NCBI GenBank assembly: GCA_017354895.1
Contig: CP071499.1
Location: forward strand, 3,968,001 to 4,032,000
Length of the DNA stretch: 64,000 nucleotides
Reading direction: 5' to 3'
DNA from: Podospora comata
Lineage: Eukaryota > Ascomycota > Sordariomycetes > Sordariales > Podosporaceae
Under the pieces are notes generated by a model, which worked only from the letters and a program-made list of their open reading frames with translations, did not search any database and was not told the origin of the DNA. Positions 33,110 through 43,981 of the stretch are shown here, one piece after another (position 1 is the stretch's first letter; the number at the start of each line of letters is the position of its first letter). A program made the translations under genes and the position numbers.

Positions 33110-35215
33110 CTATTCTAACTCGGTCGTGTTGAACAGGCGCGCCCCCGTGTCAGTCACCCCTTTCCCCGTGAACTTGTTGTCGGATAGCCGAAAGGCCACA
33201 ATGTCCACCTTCGGCTCGCCTTGATGCAGTTGGTGGAGGACTCCCTCAGGACCGGCAGCAACCGCCTTGGCCTGGATAACCCCAGCCATCACCACAATAC
33301 CTATCCTGGAATTCAGGCCGCGAATGTGTCGCACAAACTCGACAATGCTTTTGCCAGTGTTGACCACCGAGTCGACCAGGAGAACCGTCTCGAGCCCCAA
33401 CAAGTGACGCGCTTCGACGTCTTCTGGCCTTTTGGCATGGAGAAAAATGGCAAGCGGAAGCACATCGCTGATACCGAATGCCATGGGCTCGCCCCCGCGC
33501 ATAAGGGGCACAATCGCTGTCTTCTTCTCGTTCTTTACGCGATGGCCAAGTGTCTGATGCCCCTGAACGTGCGGAATCTCGTACTCCTCGGTGCCAACGA
33601 CATCCGGCAATAGCTCTGTTGCAAGATACCGCCCCACGAGTCGATGTGCCTCGCGCAGTGCCGGCCCCGAAACTCTTGCGTCACGCGTGGCTGTTGTCAG
33701 AAGCTTGGCAGCAGCTCTGCCTGTGGCATGAACGATGTGGTGTTCGGCAGTTGGCTGACGTCGGTGGTCACGTTGACGGGATATTTCGCAAAGAAATTCG
33801 GAGTTCTCGATATTGACAAGGGGAAGTCTTTCAACATCCAGGCGCGGTGCTGCAGTCTCTGGTAGCAAGACTTGTCGCGGACGAAAGTTACCCGAGTCGA
33901 TGGCCTGGAGCAAGTGCGTTTCCATGCTTCTGCTCCGCACATATTGCTCTCCTACCACTACAATAGCCTCGTCCGCTGCGCGCAACATGGGAATGTCCAA
34001 GGGGCTATCTCCAAAGGCCCACACATAGAGGCCATACATGTTTTGCAACCGCTCAACCAGCGACGCCTTGACTTGGGCTGTGACCACAAACCCGTCCGAA
34101 ATGCGCCCTCCGCCAATGACTTTGACTGTCCCCATCAACCCGTGATTGGCCAGGACGATCTCCCAAACACGCCGCAGACCGCACGTTACCACCACTGCTG
34201 AGACATTCCTCTTGCGCTCAGCTGTTTGCAGCAGGGAAACCATTGCTGGATGCATCTTGACCAGGGACGCTATGTTCCGGCAAACCCCCTCAAAGACCTG
34301 CTCATCGGAGTATTGTTCATAGAGCAATGTTGCCTGGCGAAAGGCTGTGTACGAGTATCCCAGCTGGCTGCTGAAGAGCGTGGTCAAAGGATTTTCGCAC
34401 TTTCCTTCCAACGAGCTCGGATCGAGTAGATTCTTCTTCAGCATCACCTCCCAAAAAAGCTTGCCCGTATCCTGAGTAGCCAATGTTTTATCGGCATCCA
34501 ACACCAGCATTGTGCACGGCTGCTTGCAGTCCATCGTGAAGCCCGACCTGAGGCTGATGCTGTCTAGGCGATTCTGCGCAAGCCGTAGGTTATGTTGGGA
34601 GCAATGGTGCTGAAAGTCCAGAAGAAGGTTGATCATCCTCACCGACAGGGCCCCCCTTTCTGCTTCAGACAACGCAATGAACAGGATGCCGCTGCTACGA
34701 CACAGCCGCTGGAGCTCCCTCTTTTCCGTTTTGGCCCAGTCGTCCAAGCGAGTTGGAGTCATTGCGGGCCGCTCTCTCCCCTTGTCGTTTTGACGGCGCA
34801 GCGAAACGATATCTGCCGCCGTGTCGAAGTAGATTACGTGGGTATAGGTTTCGAGGTCGGCCTTGGTGCAGACCCTGTGGTACTGCTGGTCTTTCTCGGA
34901 CCAGAACATAAAATGACCGGCAACAACGGCAACCTTTTGGTTCTTGGTGGCCTCATTTGCAATGGCATTGATCGCAAGTTCACGATAGCGCGCTTTCTCG
35001 TCCTGGCTGGCCTGGTGGAAAGCGGCAAGGCCTCCTGGAAGCAGAGAGGCAATAGCTTGGGAGCCTTCATGAAAGCTGAATTGCTCCTCGCCCAACCTGT
35101 TCTTCAACTCGACTAGCATGGACGACTTGCCACAGCCAGGGATGCCGTACACACCAACCACGACTGGTTTGCTGGTTTGAAGAGAGTTTTTGGGTCCTGA
35201 ATATGGAGTCGCCAT
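33110..35215 (-). CDS. Tri-domain protein: P-loop kinase, HAD phosphatase, UPRTase
   Basis: Single exon, 701 residues from the ATG at 35215. Domain 1 (about 15-215) is a small-kinase P-loop NTPase with Walker A GIPGCGKS at 24-31. Domain 2 (about 230-440) is a SerB-like HAD hydrolase: DADKT at 240-244, TCG near 344 and FGDSPLDIPM at 401-410. Domain 3 (about 490-700) is a uracil phosphoribosyltransferase-like fold: PLMRGGEPMAFGI at 570-582, PRPP loop LVDSVVNTGKSI at 613-624 and the base-binding tail GVTDTGARLFNT at 686-697. Each domain keeps its key residues. A kinase, a phosphatase and a phosphoribosyltransferase on one chain suggest pyrimidine or nucleotide salvage with built-in turnover, but activity is inferred. 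The UPRTase tail is diverged from the usual GDFGDRYFGT, so the base may not be uracil. An upstream in-frame extension to 35407 is less likely. Confidence 0.87.
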   Translation of the reverse strand: MATPYSGPKNSLQTSKPVVVGVYGIPGCGKSSMLVELKNRLGEEQFSFHEGSQAIASLLPGGLAAFHQASQDEKARYRELAINAIANEATKNQKVAVVAGHFMFWSEKDQQYHRVCTKADLETYTHVIYFDTAADIVSLRRQNDKGRERPAMTPTRLDDWAKTEKRELQRLCRSSGILFIALSEAERGALSVRMINLLLDFQHHCSQHNLRLAQNRLDSISLRSGFTMDCKQPCTMLVLDADKTLATQDTGKLFWEVMLKKNLLDPSSLEGKCENPLTTLFSSQLGYSYTAFRQATLLYEQYSDEQVFEGVCRNIASLVKMHPAMVSLLQTAERKRNVSAVVVTCGLRRVWEIVLANHGLMGTVKVIGGGRISDGFVVTAQVKASLVERLQNMYGLYVWAFGDSPLDIPMLRAADEAIVVVGEQYVRSRSMETHLLQAIDSGNFRPRQVLLPETAAPRLDVERLPLVNIENSEFLCEISRQRDHRRQPTAEHHIVHATGRAAAKLLTTATRDARVSGPALREAHRLVGRYLATELLPDVVGTEEYEIPHVQGHQTLGHRVKNEKKTAIVPLMRGGEPMAFGISDVLPLAIFLHAKRPEDVEARHLLGLETVLLVDSVVNTGKSIVEFVRHIRGLNSRIGIVVMAGVIQAKAVAAGPEGVLHQLHQGEPKVDIVAFRLSDNKFTGKGVTDTGARLFNTTELE

Positions 35216-35777
35216 CGTGTCGGCATCAATATCACTTTGCTGCTGCTTGGAAACAACGGTGGCGAGCTGGAACGATGAGGGTATGCATTTAATATCTCTG
35301 TCTTTTCCTTGCCGGTGACGCCAACATATACTCGTGTCCATTCCCTCCCGTTCCCTCCCTTCCAGTCTCGGTTTGACTTGGCCTCTCGCGATGGTTGTAG
35401 GCCTCACTGCTTCCGCTCAGCAAACACTCGGATTCAGGTTACACAAGTTGAGGCCTACCATGACAGCCCTGGTGCGCATTCTCGCACATGTGTGTCTCCG
35501 GTGCTTTCTTTCGTCATGTTCATTCACCGCTCCCACCTCTTGTTGAATCATATCACCATCTGGCTCACGTCACTATCCAAAGCTGGATATGCACAGCGCA
35601 AACACGGGACAGGCTGAGACGATGCACTGGGGAACAATTTTTTGGCCATGAAGCTTCATTACGATTCGTCAAGGTTTCATTCGTGTCATATTATACATTA
35701 ACCCACCCGGCTGGGCTGCCCCTGTCCGGCACTCTCACGGGTATCAAAATATACAAGGATCACTCCGTCCGCGTTAT
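35216..35777. other. Intergenic region
   Basis: No gene seen; probable promoter of the tri-domain gene and 3' UTR of the CFEM gene. Confidence 0.5.
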
Positions 35778-36333
35778 TCAGAGGAGGGCGGCCATGGCCA
35801 AGGGGAGAGCGGCACCGACGAGGCCGGCGGTGAGGCCGGCGGCGCCAGAGCCGGGAGTGCTGGTCTCGGCAGGGGCGACATCGTCGGTCGTGGTAGGGGT
35901 GGCAGCAGGACCAGCGCTGGACGAAGCAGAGTCGGTGGGGAGCTCCAGGGTGCCGCCGCCGATGGTGGTGGTCATGGGAGCAACCTCGTCGCACATGGAG
36001 ATGACAGAGGGAAGGACCTCAGCTGCGGAGAGATTGATGGTCAGCAAGCACTCAGAGCCAAACAGGGCGGTTAAACATACCAACAGCAACGTCCTGACCG
36101 CAGGCAACCATGACGCAGGCAACGCTGGCATCGTAGATGGCACGGTAGTTTTCGAGAATGCAGAAGCACTCGAGCTCGGTGTCGTCCTTGCAGGTGGTGG
36201 CGCTCTTGCGGGCGTCGCTGAGGCACTTGAGCGAGCACTCGGGAACGTAGTCACCGAGGGTGGTGTGGTCGTGACCCTCGTGGGCAACAACACCGGCAAC
36301 GGCGGCAGCGAGGAAAGCGGTGATATACTTCAT
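35778..36333 (-). CDS. Secreted CFEM-domain protein, probable GPI anchor
   Basis: Exons 36333-36081 and 36022-35778 (58-nt intron) give 165 residues. A signal peptide (MKYITAFLAAAVAGVVA) is followed by a CFEM domain with all eight Cys: PECSLKCLSDARKSATTC, then ELECFC, VACVMVACG and, after the splice, SMCDE. A Ser/Thr/Pro-rich stalk and a hydrophobic C-terminus (GLTAGLVGAALPLAMAALL) preceded by small residues predict a GPI anchor. Some CFEM proteins bind heme through an Asp between conserved Cys residues and pass it along the cell wall; others are effectors or adhesion proteins. The shared promoter with a siderophore transporter and the GATA motif there favour a role in iron or heme uptake, which is inference. 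Confidence 0.92.
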
Positions 36334-36449
36334 TTTGGCAGAAGGATGGCTCTCGACGGTTGTTGAGTAGGTAGTAGCTGGTGGGAGGCAGAGAACAACA
36401 AGATCAGGGCGGGCGATCACTTTCCCCCGAGCTCAGCTCTTGCAGAGCT

Positions 36450-36456
36450 CTTTATA
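36450..36456 (-). promoter_or_regulatory. TATA box for the CFEM gene (TATAAAG)
   Basis: It lies 117 bp upstream of the CFEM start codon, on the same strand, a normal distance for a TATA-driven fungal gene. Confidence 0.55.
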
Positions 36457-36633
36457 GGGTCACATCGAATGGGGTGGGTAGCCTCGGTTCCTGGTGGGCG
36501 GGCGTGTCTGCAACGGAGGCCCTGCTGGGCGGCGACAAGGGCTGTCCGGTCTCGCATCACAGTGCAGAGCTTGCGGCGCTATCGCCAATAGCCCCGTCGA
36601 GGCCGTGCATGCATGGGCCTTGGCAATCAGATG

Positions 36634-36642
36634 ATCAGATAA
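36634..36642 (+). promoter_or_regulatory. SreA/SRE-type GATA site (ATCAGATAA)
   Basis: Exact ATCWGATAA match in the promoter shared by a CFEM gene and a siderophore transporter gene. Fungal SreA/SRE/Urbs1 repressors bind this sequence to shut off siderophore and iron-uptake genes when iron is plentiful. An ATCAGATGA one-mismatch copy overlaps just upstream (36627-36635). Confidence 0.65.
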
Positions 36643-36849
36643 TGGAGATTAGATCGAACCCCTGTCTGTTGGCCGTGGCCAATTTTTTTTCTTCGAATCA
36701 GGATGCAGAATTTGCCGGGGCTCGACCCCTCTCGTCCTCGTCCCGGTGAAGGACGGGCTTGGGGGTGGGTGATTGTGGATCCAGGTTGCCCCATCCGCCC
36801 GCCGAGGATCCGGAAATTCTCGCAAGCTGGTTTTGGGAGTGTGTGATTT

Positions 36850-36930
36850 GGGAGTGTGGGAGTGTGAAGGTGTGGGAGTGTGAAAGTGTGGGAGTGTGAA
36901 AGTGTGGGAGTGTGAAAGTGTGGGAGTGTG
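36850..36930 (+). repeat. 16-bp minisatellite
   Basis: Tandem AGTGTGGGAGTGTGAA units, about four clean copies plus diverged ones at the left edge, about 180 bp upstream of the transporter start codon. The units are nearly identical, so the array is young or still turning over. Confidence 0.85.
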
Positions 36931-37107
36931 CATGGCTGCGATTGATGGGTCTGTTTGGTGGTAGAGAGGTGCGAAAGGGGATTAACTCGTTAATAAAACA
37001 TCACCCACGTCTCTCGCCTGTTTTGCTACTTGCCTTGCTGTGTTCCGTCTTGCCATTCTTGGCATATATCGTTTCTTCCTCTGTCACCACCGTCCACTGC
37101 CGCAGCC

Positions 37108-38974
37108 ATGGCCACGGAGAAGCAGCCAGCCAGCTTGTCGGCGGATGAGGGCGTTAGTCCCGTCGTCGAAGAGAGAGGACACAGCTCTGCGGACCTGGAG
37201 AAAGACACCATCTCCAGCGATGCTCAGGCTGGTGTTCGAGCCATCGAAGCCGCGCAGCTCGTCTGGCCAAAGTCGCACCTCATTGGAGCCTATGTCTTGT
37301 AAGAAGGCGGTTGAACAGACAGCTTGCGGATGGGACGCTAACCGGTGTATTCGACAGCATCTGGCTCATCTACTTTGTCACGTCGCTGCAGGAGGTGTGC
37401 GCCAGGGCGTACAGCCCCTTCGTCACCAGCACCTTCTCTTCCCACAGTCTGACTCCCGTGGTATACATTGTCTCAAGCATTCTTGGCGGCGTCTCCAAGC
37501 TGCCCCTGGCCAAGATTCTTGACATTTGGGGTCGGCCGCAGGGCATGGCTCTCATGCTCCTCATCTGGACGATTGGCTTCGTCATGATGGCTGCGTGCAA
37601 GAATGTTACGCAGTACGCGGCCGCCTATGTGTTTTCCACCGTTGGGTAAGTTCAGGCATGGTACAAAGTCGAGTTTTCCTGGATCTTGAGAAACTGACCG
37701 GCACCGTGACCACCAATAGTGCGCAGGGCATCAGCTACTGCATCACCGTCTTCGTTTCCGACACGACCAGCTTGAAGAACAGAGGTCTGATGCTCGCCTA
37801 CGCCACTTCCCCCTACATTGTGACGACCTGGGCCGGCGGTCCCATCGCCGACAGATTCATCATGAACGGAGGTCCTGGCTGGAGATGGGGCATGGGCATG
37901 TGGGCCATCGTCACGCCCGTGATTGTCACCCCCTTGATTCTCATCTTTATTTACAACCAGCACCGTGCTGAAAAGATGGGTCTCATCCAGCCGCGCCAGT
38001 TTGGAAAGATTACCTTTACCCGCGTCAAGGAGGCTGTGATCCAGATGGATCTCCTCGGCATCTTTATCCTCGGCGTCGGTCTCTCCATGTTCCTTGTTCC
38101 CATTGCCATCTACAAGTATCAAGCCGACGAATGGCGCTCACCGCTCATCATCTGCCTTCTCATCTTTGGCGGTCTCCTCGTGGCCGGCTTTGTTGCCTAT
38201 GAGAAGTGGCTCGCACCCGTCAACTTTGTCCCTGCCCACCTCCTCCGCCACCCCAACGTCCTCCTGGCGGGCATCATGCTCACCCTCATCTTTGCCAGCG
38301 CCATGGTCTGGGGCAACTTCTTCTCGTCCATGTGCATGGTCGCCTGGAACACCACCGTGACCGAGGCCACGTACATCTCCAACATTTACCGCACTGGCAT
38401 GTGCTTCGCCTCCATCCCCCTCGGATGGGCCATTCGCAAGACTCGTCGCTTCAAGTGGGTTGCCGTCTACTACTCGCTGCCGCTGATGCTCCTCGGCATC
38501 GGCCTGATGATTGAGTTCCGCCGCCCCGACGTCAACATTGGCTACATTGTCATGACGCAAATCTTTGCCTCGTTTGCTGCCGGGCCCTTGGTCGTCGCAT
38601 CCGAGCTCGCCATGATGAGCCAGGTCACCCACAACCAGATGGCTGCCATCCTCGCCATCCTGGACCTCTTTGGCAGTGTAGGCACGGCAGTTGGCTCCAC
38701 TGTTGCGTCGGCCGTCTGGACCAACGTGTTCCCCGGGGCCATCCGGGACAGGCTTCCCCAGCTGACCGACATGCAAGTCACCAGCATCTCTGGAAGCATG
38801 TACACGCAGCTCGGCTACCGCAAAGGCACACCCATCCGTCTCGGCATCTCATGGGCCTATCACGACGCGCAGCAAGTCTTGTTGATCATCAGCATGGTCA
38901 TGATCGGCTGCGGCTGGATCTTGACATGGTTCTGGAAGAACACCAGGTTGTCAGACAAGCAGTCCCAGCACTAG
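37108..38974 (+). CDS. Siderophore-iron MFS transporter (SIT/ARN type)
   Basis: Exons 37108-37298, 37358-37645 and 37720-38974 give 577 residues. A 55-residue acidic cytosolic N-terminus precedes an MFS core of the siderophore (SIT) family with its extra helices: IWLIYFVTSLQEVCARAYSP, YIVSSILGGVSKLPLAKILD, WGRPQG, and in the C-terminal half YISNIYRTGMCFASIPLG and AAGPLVVASELAMMSQVTHN. The family imports ferric siderophores by proton symport at the plasma membrane. The divergent CFEM gene and the SRE site support iron control. The start lies in a good context (GCCATGG). The substrate cannot be read from sequence. Confidence 0.9.
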
Positions 38975-39529
38975 GGTCATTGGGTTGATACAGACATATG
39001 CATGTTTCATTGGATAATTTGATACCAATTGGCCGGGAGGCGAAATAGCTCTCTGCACAGTGAGCAGAGGGTTCAGCATAATAAAAAGTGTTTTTACAGG
39101 CCTGATGGTCTTTTGACCTGTTCTGTATTTTATATTTGTGACTAATTAGGTAACTACCATACTATATGTCTTCCATCCCATCACATGGGCTGAAGAAAAA
39201 TCTATAAAAGGGGTATCAGTTGAGTTGAAAGCACGCCTCCGCCTCTTCCTCCCTCTCTTCCTCTTGCCACCGCAGCACCTGGTCTCCGTCGTGGCATCGC
39301 CCAAAACGGACACGGGGTATTTGTTGAAAACAGATTGACTCGCTCGCATCCATAAAAGCATCCCGTCATCTCCTTAGGGTATCCAACCATCATGATCATT
39401 AGTATCTGTTGAGCCTCAGGTTGCACTCACTTGAAACATTGCACACACACCCAAAACGCCCGGCGACTATACGTTACGTTGAATAAACATGCACACGGAA
39501 TATCGACTTGGTCTTCAAAGCCGAAGGAC
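38975..39529. other. Intergenic region between convergent genes
   Basis: No gene seen; it holds the 3' ends of the siderophore transporter and the permease. Confidence 0.55.
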
Positions 39530-41295
39530 TTAGTCCTTCTTGATGGATGGCTCAGACGCTTGCTGAGGACCAGAAGACAAGCCCGGAACGACACCGCCAT
39601 CCCGAGACACGGGCTGGACGCCAAGGGACTCGGTAGGGGGGCCGCGGTAGTTCTTGTGACCCCAGACGGCGTACCACGCAGCCGCGATGGCCACGAAGCC
39701 GACCAAGACAGCAGGAGCATAGTTGACCGTCTCGGGAGTGACAGGAAGCAGGGCAGGCATGCAAAAGAGCGGAAGGGCGAGGGCGGACCAGGCTGCAGAG
39801 ATGATTAGCATATAGAAAACCGAGAAGTCAGGTGCTGCCAAGGGGAAACATACCCAGAGCAATGATGTTGCAGAGCCAGCCAAACTTGCCCAAGAAGAAC
39901 TTGCCGCCCTTCACCTGGGCTCTGCCCTCGAGCATGGACACGGCGATGGGGGCGGCATACGAGAGGGTCAGGGAAATGACACCCACGCCGGAAAAGGCGT
40001 TGAACGCTACGGGAGATCCAAAGTAGATGGCACCCAGAATGATCTGAATCGCCATGGACAACATCATGGCGTTGAGGGGAACATCCAGCTTGGTGTTGAC
40101 CACCTTCCACCACTTGGAACCGGGGATGGCACCGTCGCGAGCAAAGGCCCACGTGCAGCGCGAAGCAGCGGTTGTGCAGGCGGTACCGCAAAGGATACCC
40201 AAAACCATGATGGGAACCAGGAGGGCAAAGGCACCCCCTTCGGAGCCAACGGCAGACTTGAGGATGGCCGGGACAGGCTGTGCCAACTGCACCATCAATG
40301 CCAGGTCGGGAAGAACAAACATGAGCGGCACGAGGAACAGGAGCCCGCCAATGGTGTTGATGAGGATGGTAATAACCATAGCCTTGGGGACCTGGGTGGC
40401 AGGATGCTGGACCTCCTCGCACATGGAGATGACCATACCGGTAGACGAGGTGGCATACCCGGCGTGAAGGAGGCCGACCATGAACGACCAGCCGGCAGGC
40501 CAGCCGGAGGTGGGCTCAAAGTGGGTGAAGGCGTATTCGGCGGAGCGGCGGCCTTCCTTGGCAACGGCGAGGACGGTAATGAGGATGGCAAGAATGCCGG
40601 CGAAGGTCCAGAACACGGCAAAGGTCTGTAGAACAGCAAGAAGGTTAGCGACAGACAAGCAAGACACGGGATGCGAGACTCACATCGAGGAGGGGCAAGT
40701 GGCGGTTGCCAAAGGCCGAGATGGCATTGCACAGCAAAGTGATGGCCAAAAAGGTCAGCCAGATCTGGTATGTCTCGGCGCCCCAGATCTCCTCGCCCTC
40801 GGAGTTGGTAAAGACATTGACGCAGGCAACATAAAACAAGGTGGTTCCGAACTGCACAGCAAGAGTGATGGTGATGTTGCCGACGACATAGCACCAGCCG
40901 CAAATGTAGGCGCTAAGCCTGCGAATCTTTGCGGGCGCAAGCATAAAGGTCTGGTAGTAGACACCTCCGGCGGTGGGATACACGCTTGTGATTTCTCCCA
41001 GCGAAGCGGCGACACAGAGAATGATCAGGGAGACGATGACCCAGCCCCAAATGACAACGGCCGGGCCGCCGCCCTGGAGCGGATAGTAGAGCGTCGTAGC
41101 GAGACCGTAGGGGATCGAGGCGAGCACAAAGGACATAAAGGCGACATGCCAAGTGGAACGAGTGCGCACCAACTCGGCCTTGTAGCCCATGGCCTCGAGG
41201 AGCCCATCGGCATCGTCAGAGTCGTTGCCGGACGACGCCCGTATCTCGGGGGCGGCCACAACGGCGGCGGCGCCGGTGGCGGCTTGTGGACTCAT
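39530..41295 (-). CDS. Amino acid/GABA/choline permease (APC superfamily)
   Basis: Exons 41295-40684, 40625-39854 and 39792-39530 (introns 58 and 61 nt) give 548 residues. About 12 membrane helices start near residue 50 (WHVAFMSFVLASIPYGLATT). The APC hallmarks are GWVIVSLIILCVAASLGEITS (the loop and E of helix 2), YPTAGGVYYQTFMLAP, an internal HAGYATSSTGMVISMCEEVQ and a long hydrophilic C-terminus. This is the fungal GABA/choline/amino-acid permease group (Uga4/Hnm1-like) that runs by proton symport at the plasma membrane. Substrate choice is not readable. The start codon gives an Ala-rich N-terminus of normal length. Confidence 0.9.
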
Positions 41296-42377
41296 TGGCG
41301 GGTGGTTTTTGGGGCTCTTGCGGGGCCGGGCCGAGATGGATTCGGGGGTCGGACGGCTAAACAAACAACAGCTGGCGCAAGACGCAGAATTTTGCAGACG
41401 GCAGGAGAAACGGGAGCCTTGTCAAACACAAAAAAAAGAGACGACGAAAGGATCAGGGTGGGATTTAAGCCATGTAGGAAGCTGCATCCTGCCCGAGGTA
41501 CCCTCTGATTACGTACAGATAAGCTGCTCCCCGGGGAGCCAAGCACCCAGAGTGGCAGGCACAACCAGGTGAGCCATGTCCCCGGGGAAGCGCTACAGCA
41601 TGCGCTACTGTTATTTAGGAACAGTGTGGGGTGCCTATGGTACCAGGTATTCCAGTGTTTTTTTTTGTGCTTGCAAAACCAACAGCCAAGCAGTTGGGCT
41701 CCCGAAGCTGTGGCAGGTGGCTTCAGCGGTATCTCATTCTCCTGTTATTCGTTCCACGGTACTATGTATCAGACAGTCTCACAGTGTTTTGGAGCCATCT
41801 GATTTTCCACGTCGTTTTTTCTCCAATGGTAGGCACGTGAGTCGGTGGCCTGTGCAGCACCTGGCATTGGCCAATGGACATGAACGGTTTTCCGACACAG
41901 GGTCGAGCTAAGCATTTTTTGGCGTCATTGGGCATGAGAGGGTGGGGGTCCAGCTCTTGTCCCGAACCACGGCGCTGGAAGTGCTTTCTCAACGTCTCAC
42001 TGCAGAGTCTCCCACGCCCGTGGAGCTGTCAAGAACACGCTGCACTTTAGACAGATGGTTAGCGTGTCCCTTTTGACAGAGAAACATCACACCATGCCCC
42101 GCGATTATCGCAATGCTGGGCTTCAATAGCTTCTGTTTTTTGCGCCCGAGAAATTCCGGGGTCAAGCCAAGAACCTGGGGATTGGCTTGCCAAATCCTCT
42201 CAGGTGGGGAATACCTGTTGGTTGCATGTGAAGACCACCTGACAGATAAACAGTATTTGAGCCATTGTTGACATTACCAGCACTATTGGACATGCTATTC
42301 TATATTCTTTTGACCCAGTCATCAGCGGGTATCATTATCTCCCGGGAATCATTCTGCAACAGAACAGTATAGTGTGT
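41296..42377. other. Intergenic region
   Basis: No gene seen in about 1.1 kb upstream of the permease; likely its promoter plus the 3' region of the next minus-strand gene. Confidence 0.5.
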
Positions 42378-43192
42378 TTACACATGGCCACGGCCAGAGC
42401 GTGCAATAGGCTCCCCAACATGGTCGTACACCATATTCACCTTGGCTACTTGGCTCCCCTTCACGGTTACGGCCCACTTGACGAGCCTTTTCTCCCCAGC
42501 AATCACCTCGAAGCCCCATTCGACAGTCGACCTCCATCCAGCGCCCTTGCCCAACTGACTCAAACTCTCCATCACCTCGATCATGACGGCCCGTTCCGGT
42601 AGGCCGACATCAGGATCCGTCTCCATTCCCGACTCAAACGCCATCTGTCCGATCTGAGCACCGCTCTTTTCCGTTGTCATTTTCTCCCCTGTTGTGTACG
42701 TTGGTGTTCTGTTGACAAAATCATACCGACATCGTACACGCAGCGGCCCTAGTGGCGCGGGAAGAACGACGGCTCGGTCCTCGTTGTCCAAGATGTACAT
42801 GTTGTCGTTCATGGGAATGTCGAACCTGCAGCCACCAAACCAGGGGCGGCGGACGGTCTGTTGAAAGCCAAAGACCACATCGTCGGAGAAGGGTAAGCAG
42901 TAAGGGTGCTTGATGTATTCCTGCTCAATGGTCATGAAGGAGAGGAGCTTCCGAGTCCAGAAAGATGTCCCTTGCTGCTCCATGTTAGCAACATGACAAA
43001 ACGATGCCTCAGCAACGAAAGTCGTACCATCTTGTATGCCTCCTTCATGTTATCAGAGAGCTTTCGGTTGAAGCGCCAGCGGCCACTGATGTCGAGTACT
43101 GAAGTCTGACTAGGCGCCGCCATGGTGTATGTGAGAGCGTGAGTAGTGGGCATTGGCGATGGCGACAGATCTTCTGATGAATAGTCTGTCAT
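42378..43192 (-). CDS. Fungal unknown, lipocalin/calycin-like
   Basis: Exons 43192-43028 and 42974-42378 (53-nt intron, GTACGA donor, branch GCTAAC) give 253 residues; a later ATG at 43123 would give 230. After splicing the key part reads LDISGRWRFNRKLSDN, KMQGTSFWTRKLLSF, and then a beta-rich body. This S-G-R-W...L-S-D...M-Q-G-x-x-x-x-x-R pattern marks a family of uncharacterised ascomycete proteins that resemble lipocalin or fatty-acid-binding barrels. No signal peptide is present. The pattern only appears across the intron, which supports the splice. Ligand binding is a guess. Confidence 0.78.
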
Positions 43193-43981
43193 TTTAACAA
43201 TTTGTTGTCCTGTGAGAGATTGTTTCCTGAGCAGTCTAAAAACGTTTTCGGTGCCGGTCAAGTTTGTTTCCGTTCGCGACTGCTTCGTTCCGAGCGATTG
43301 TCGCACAGTTTTGTAACAGCGGGTGCCTGCATTCTATCGAAAGTTGTCCTTCCCCGCGACGCGCCCGCTCAGATAGTTGACTGGAATGTGGTGGTTTGAT
43401 GCGAAGGGGTTGGCAGGACAGATACTAGAGGCCGATGAAACCATTGTATTGATGTGAGACAGTTCATTTTCAAATCTTGAAAACCGAATGCAGGCCGCTT
43501 CAAGAAACTCGGCAATTGTGTCTCGGCAGAACATGTATTAAGCACAATCTTGCAAACATAACACTTAAAGGTGTCCAGTCTTGGCGGTGCAAGAGGCCGG
43601 TTATGGGATGGTAAGTAGTTGGTAGGGTAATATATCGGTTTCATCTCTGTCGAGGCCGTGGGCTTGATGGAAACATCATCTGGGCTGGGTTTTGCTTGCG
43701 GGAGGATTTTCATGACCCTGTTCACTCTAGCCTGGATCAAACCGTTTGATACAGCAATGCATATACGTGCCTAGTTAAGAATAAAGCAGTCTATAATCAA
43801 ATATATGGGTTGATCAAGCATGGCAAGCTGTAAAGAGTCTCGAAAGCCTTCCCTTGTCCAGTCGGTGACACCATTAACCTCATGAGGTCAGCTTCTGGCA
43901 CCCATCTAAAACTAAACAAATATTTTTCCAGCCCAAGAAGATGCCCTCAATATTGTTGGCATCATCCACACTCTGCACTCC
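43193..43981. other. Intergenic region
   Basis: No gene recognised. A 123-codon frame on the minus strand (43369-43740) has no features; it is promoter for the lipocalin-like gene and 3' region of the MATE gene. Confidence 0.5.

Larger units (their letters stand above)
36334..37107. other. Shared divergent promoter of the CFEM and siderophore-transporter genes
   Basis: About 770 bp between divergent genes. It contains a TATA box for the CFEM gene, one perfect SRE-type GATA site and a 16-bp minisatellite (each listed separately). Confidence 0.6.

Noticed and set aside
36850-36930. Minisatellite considered as a CRISPR array
   Set aside because: Units are contiguous 16-mers with no spacers, and the DNA is eukaryotic.
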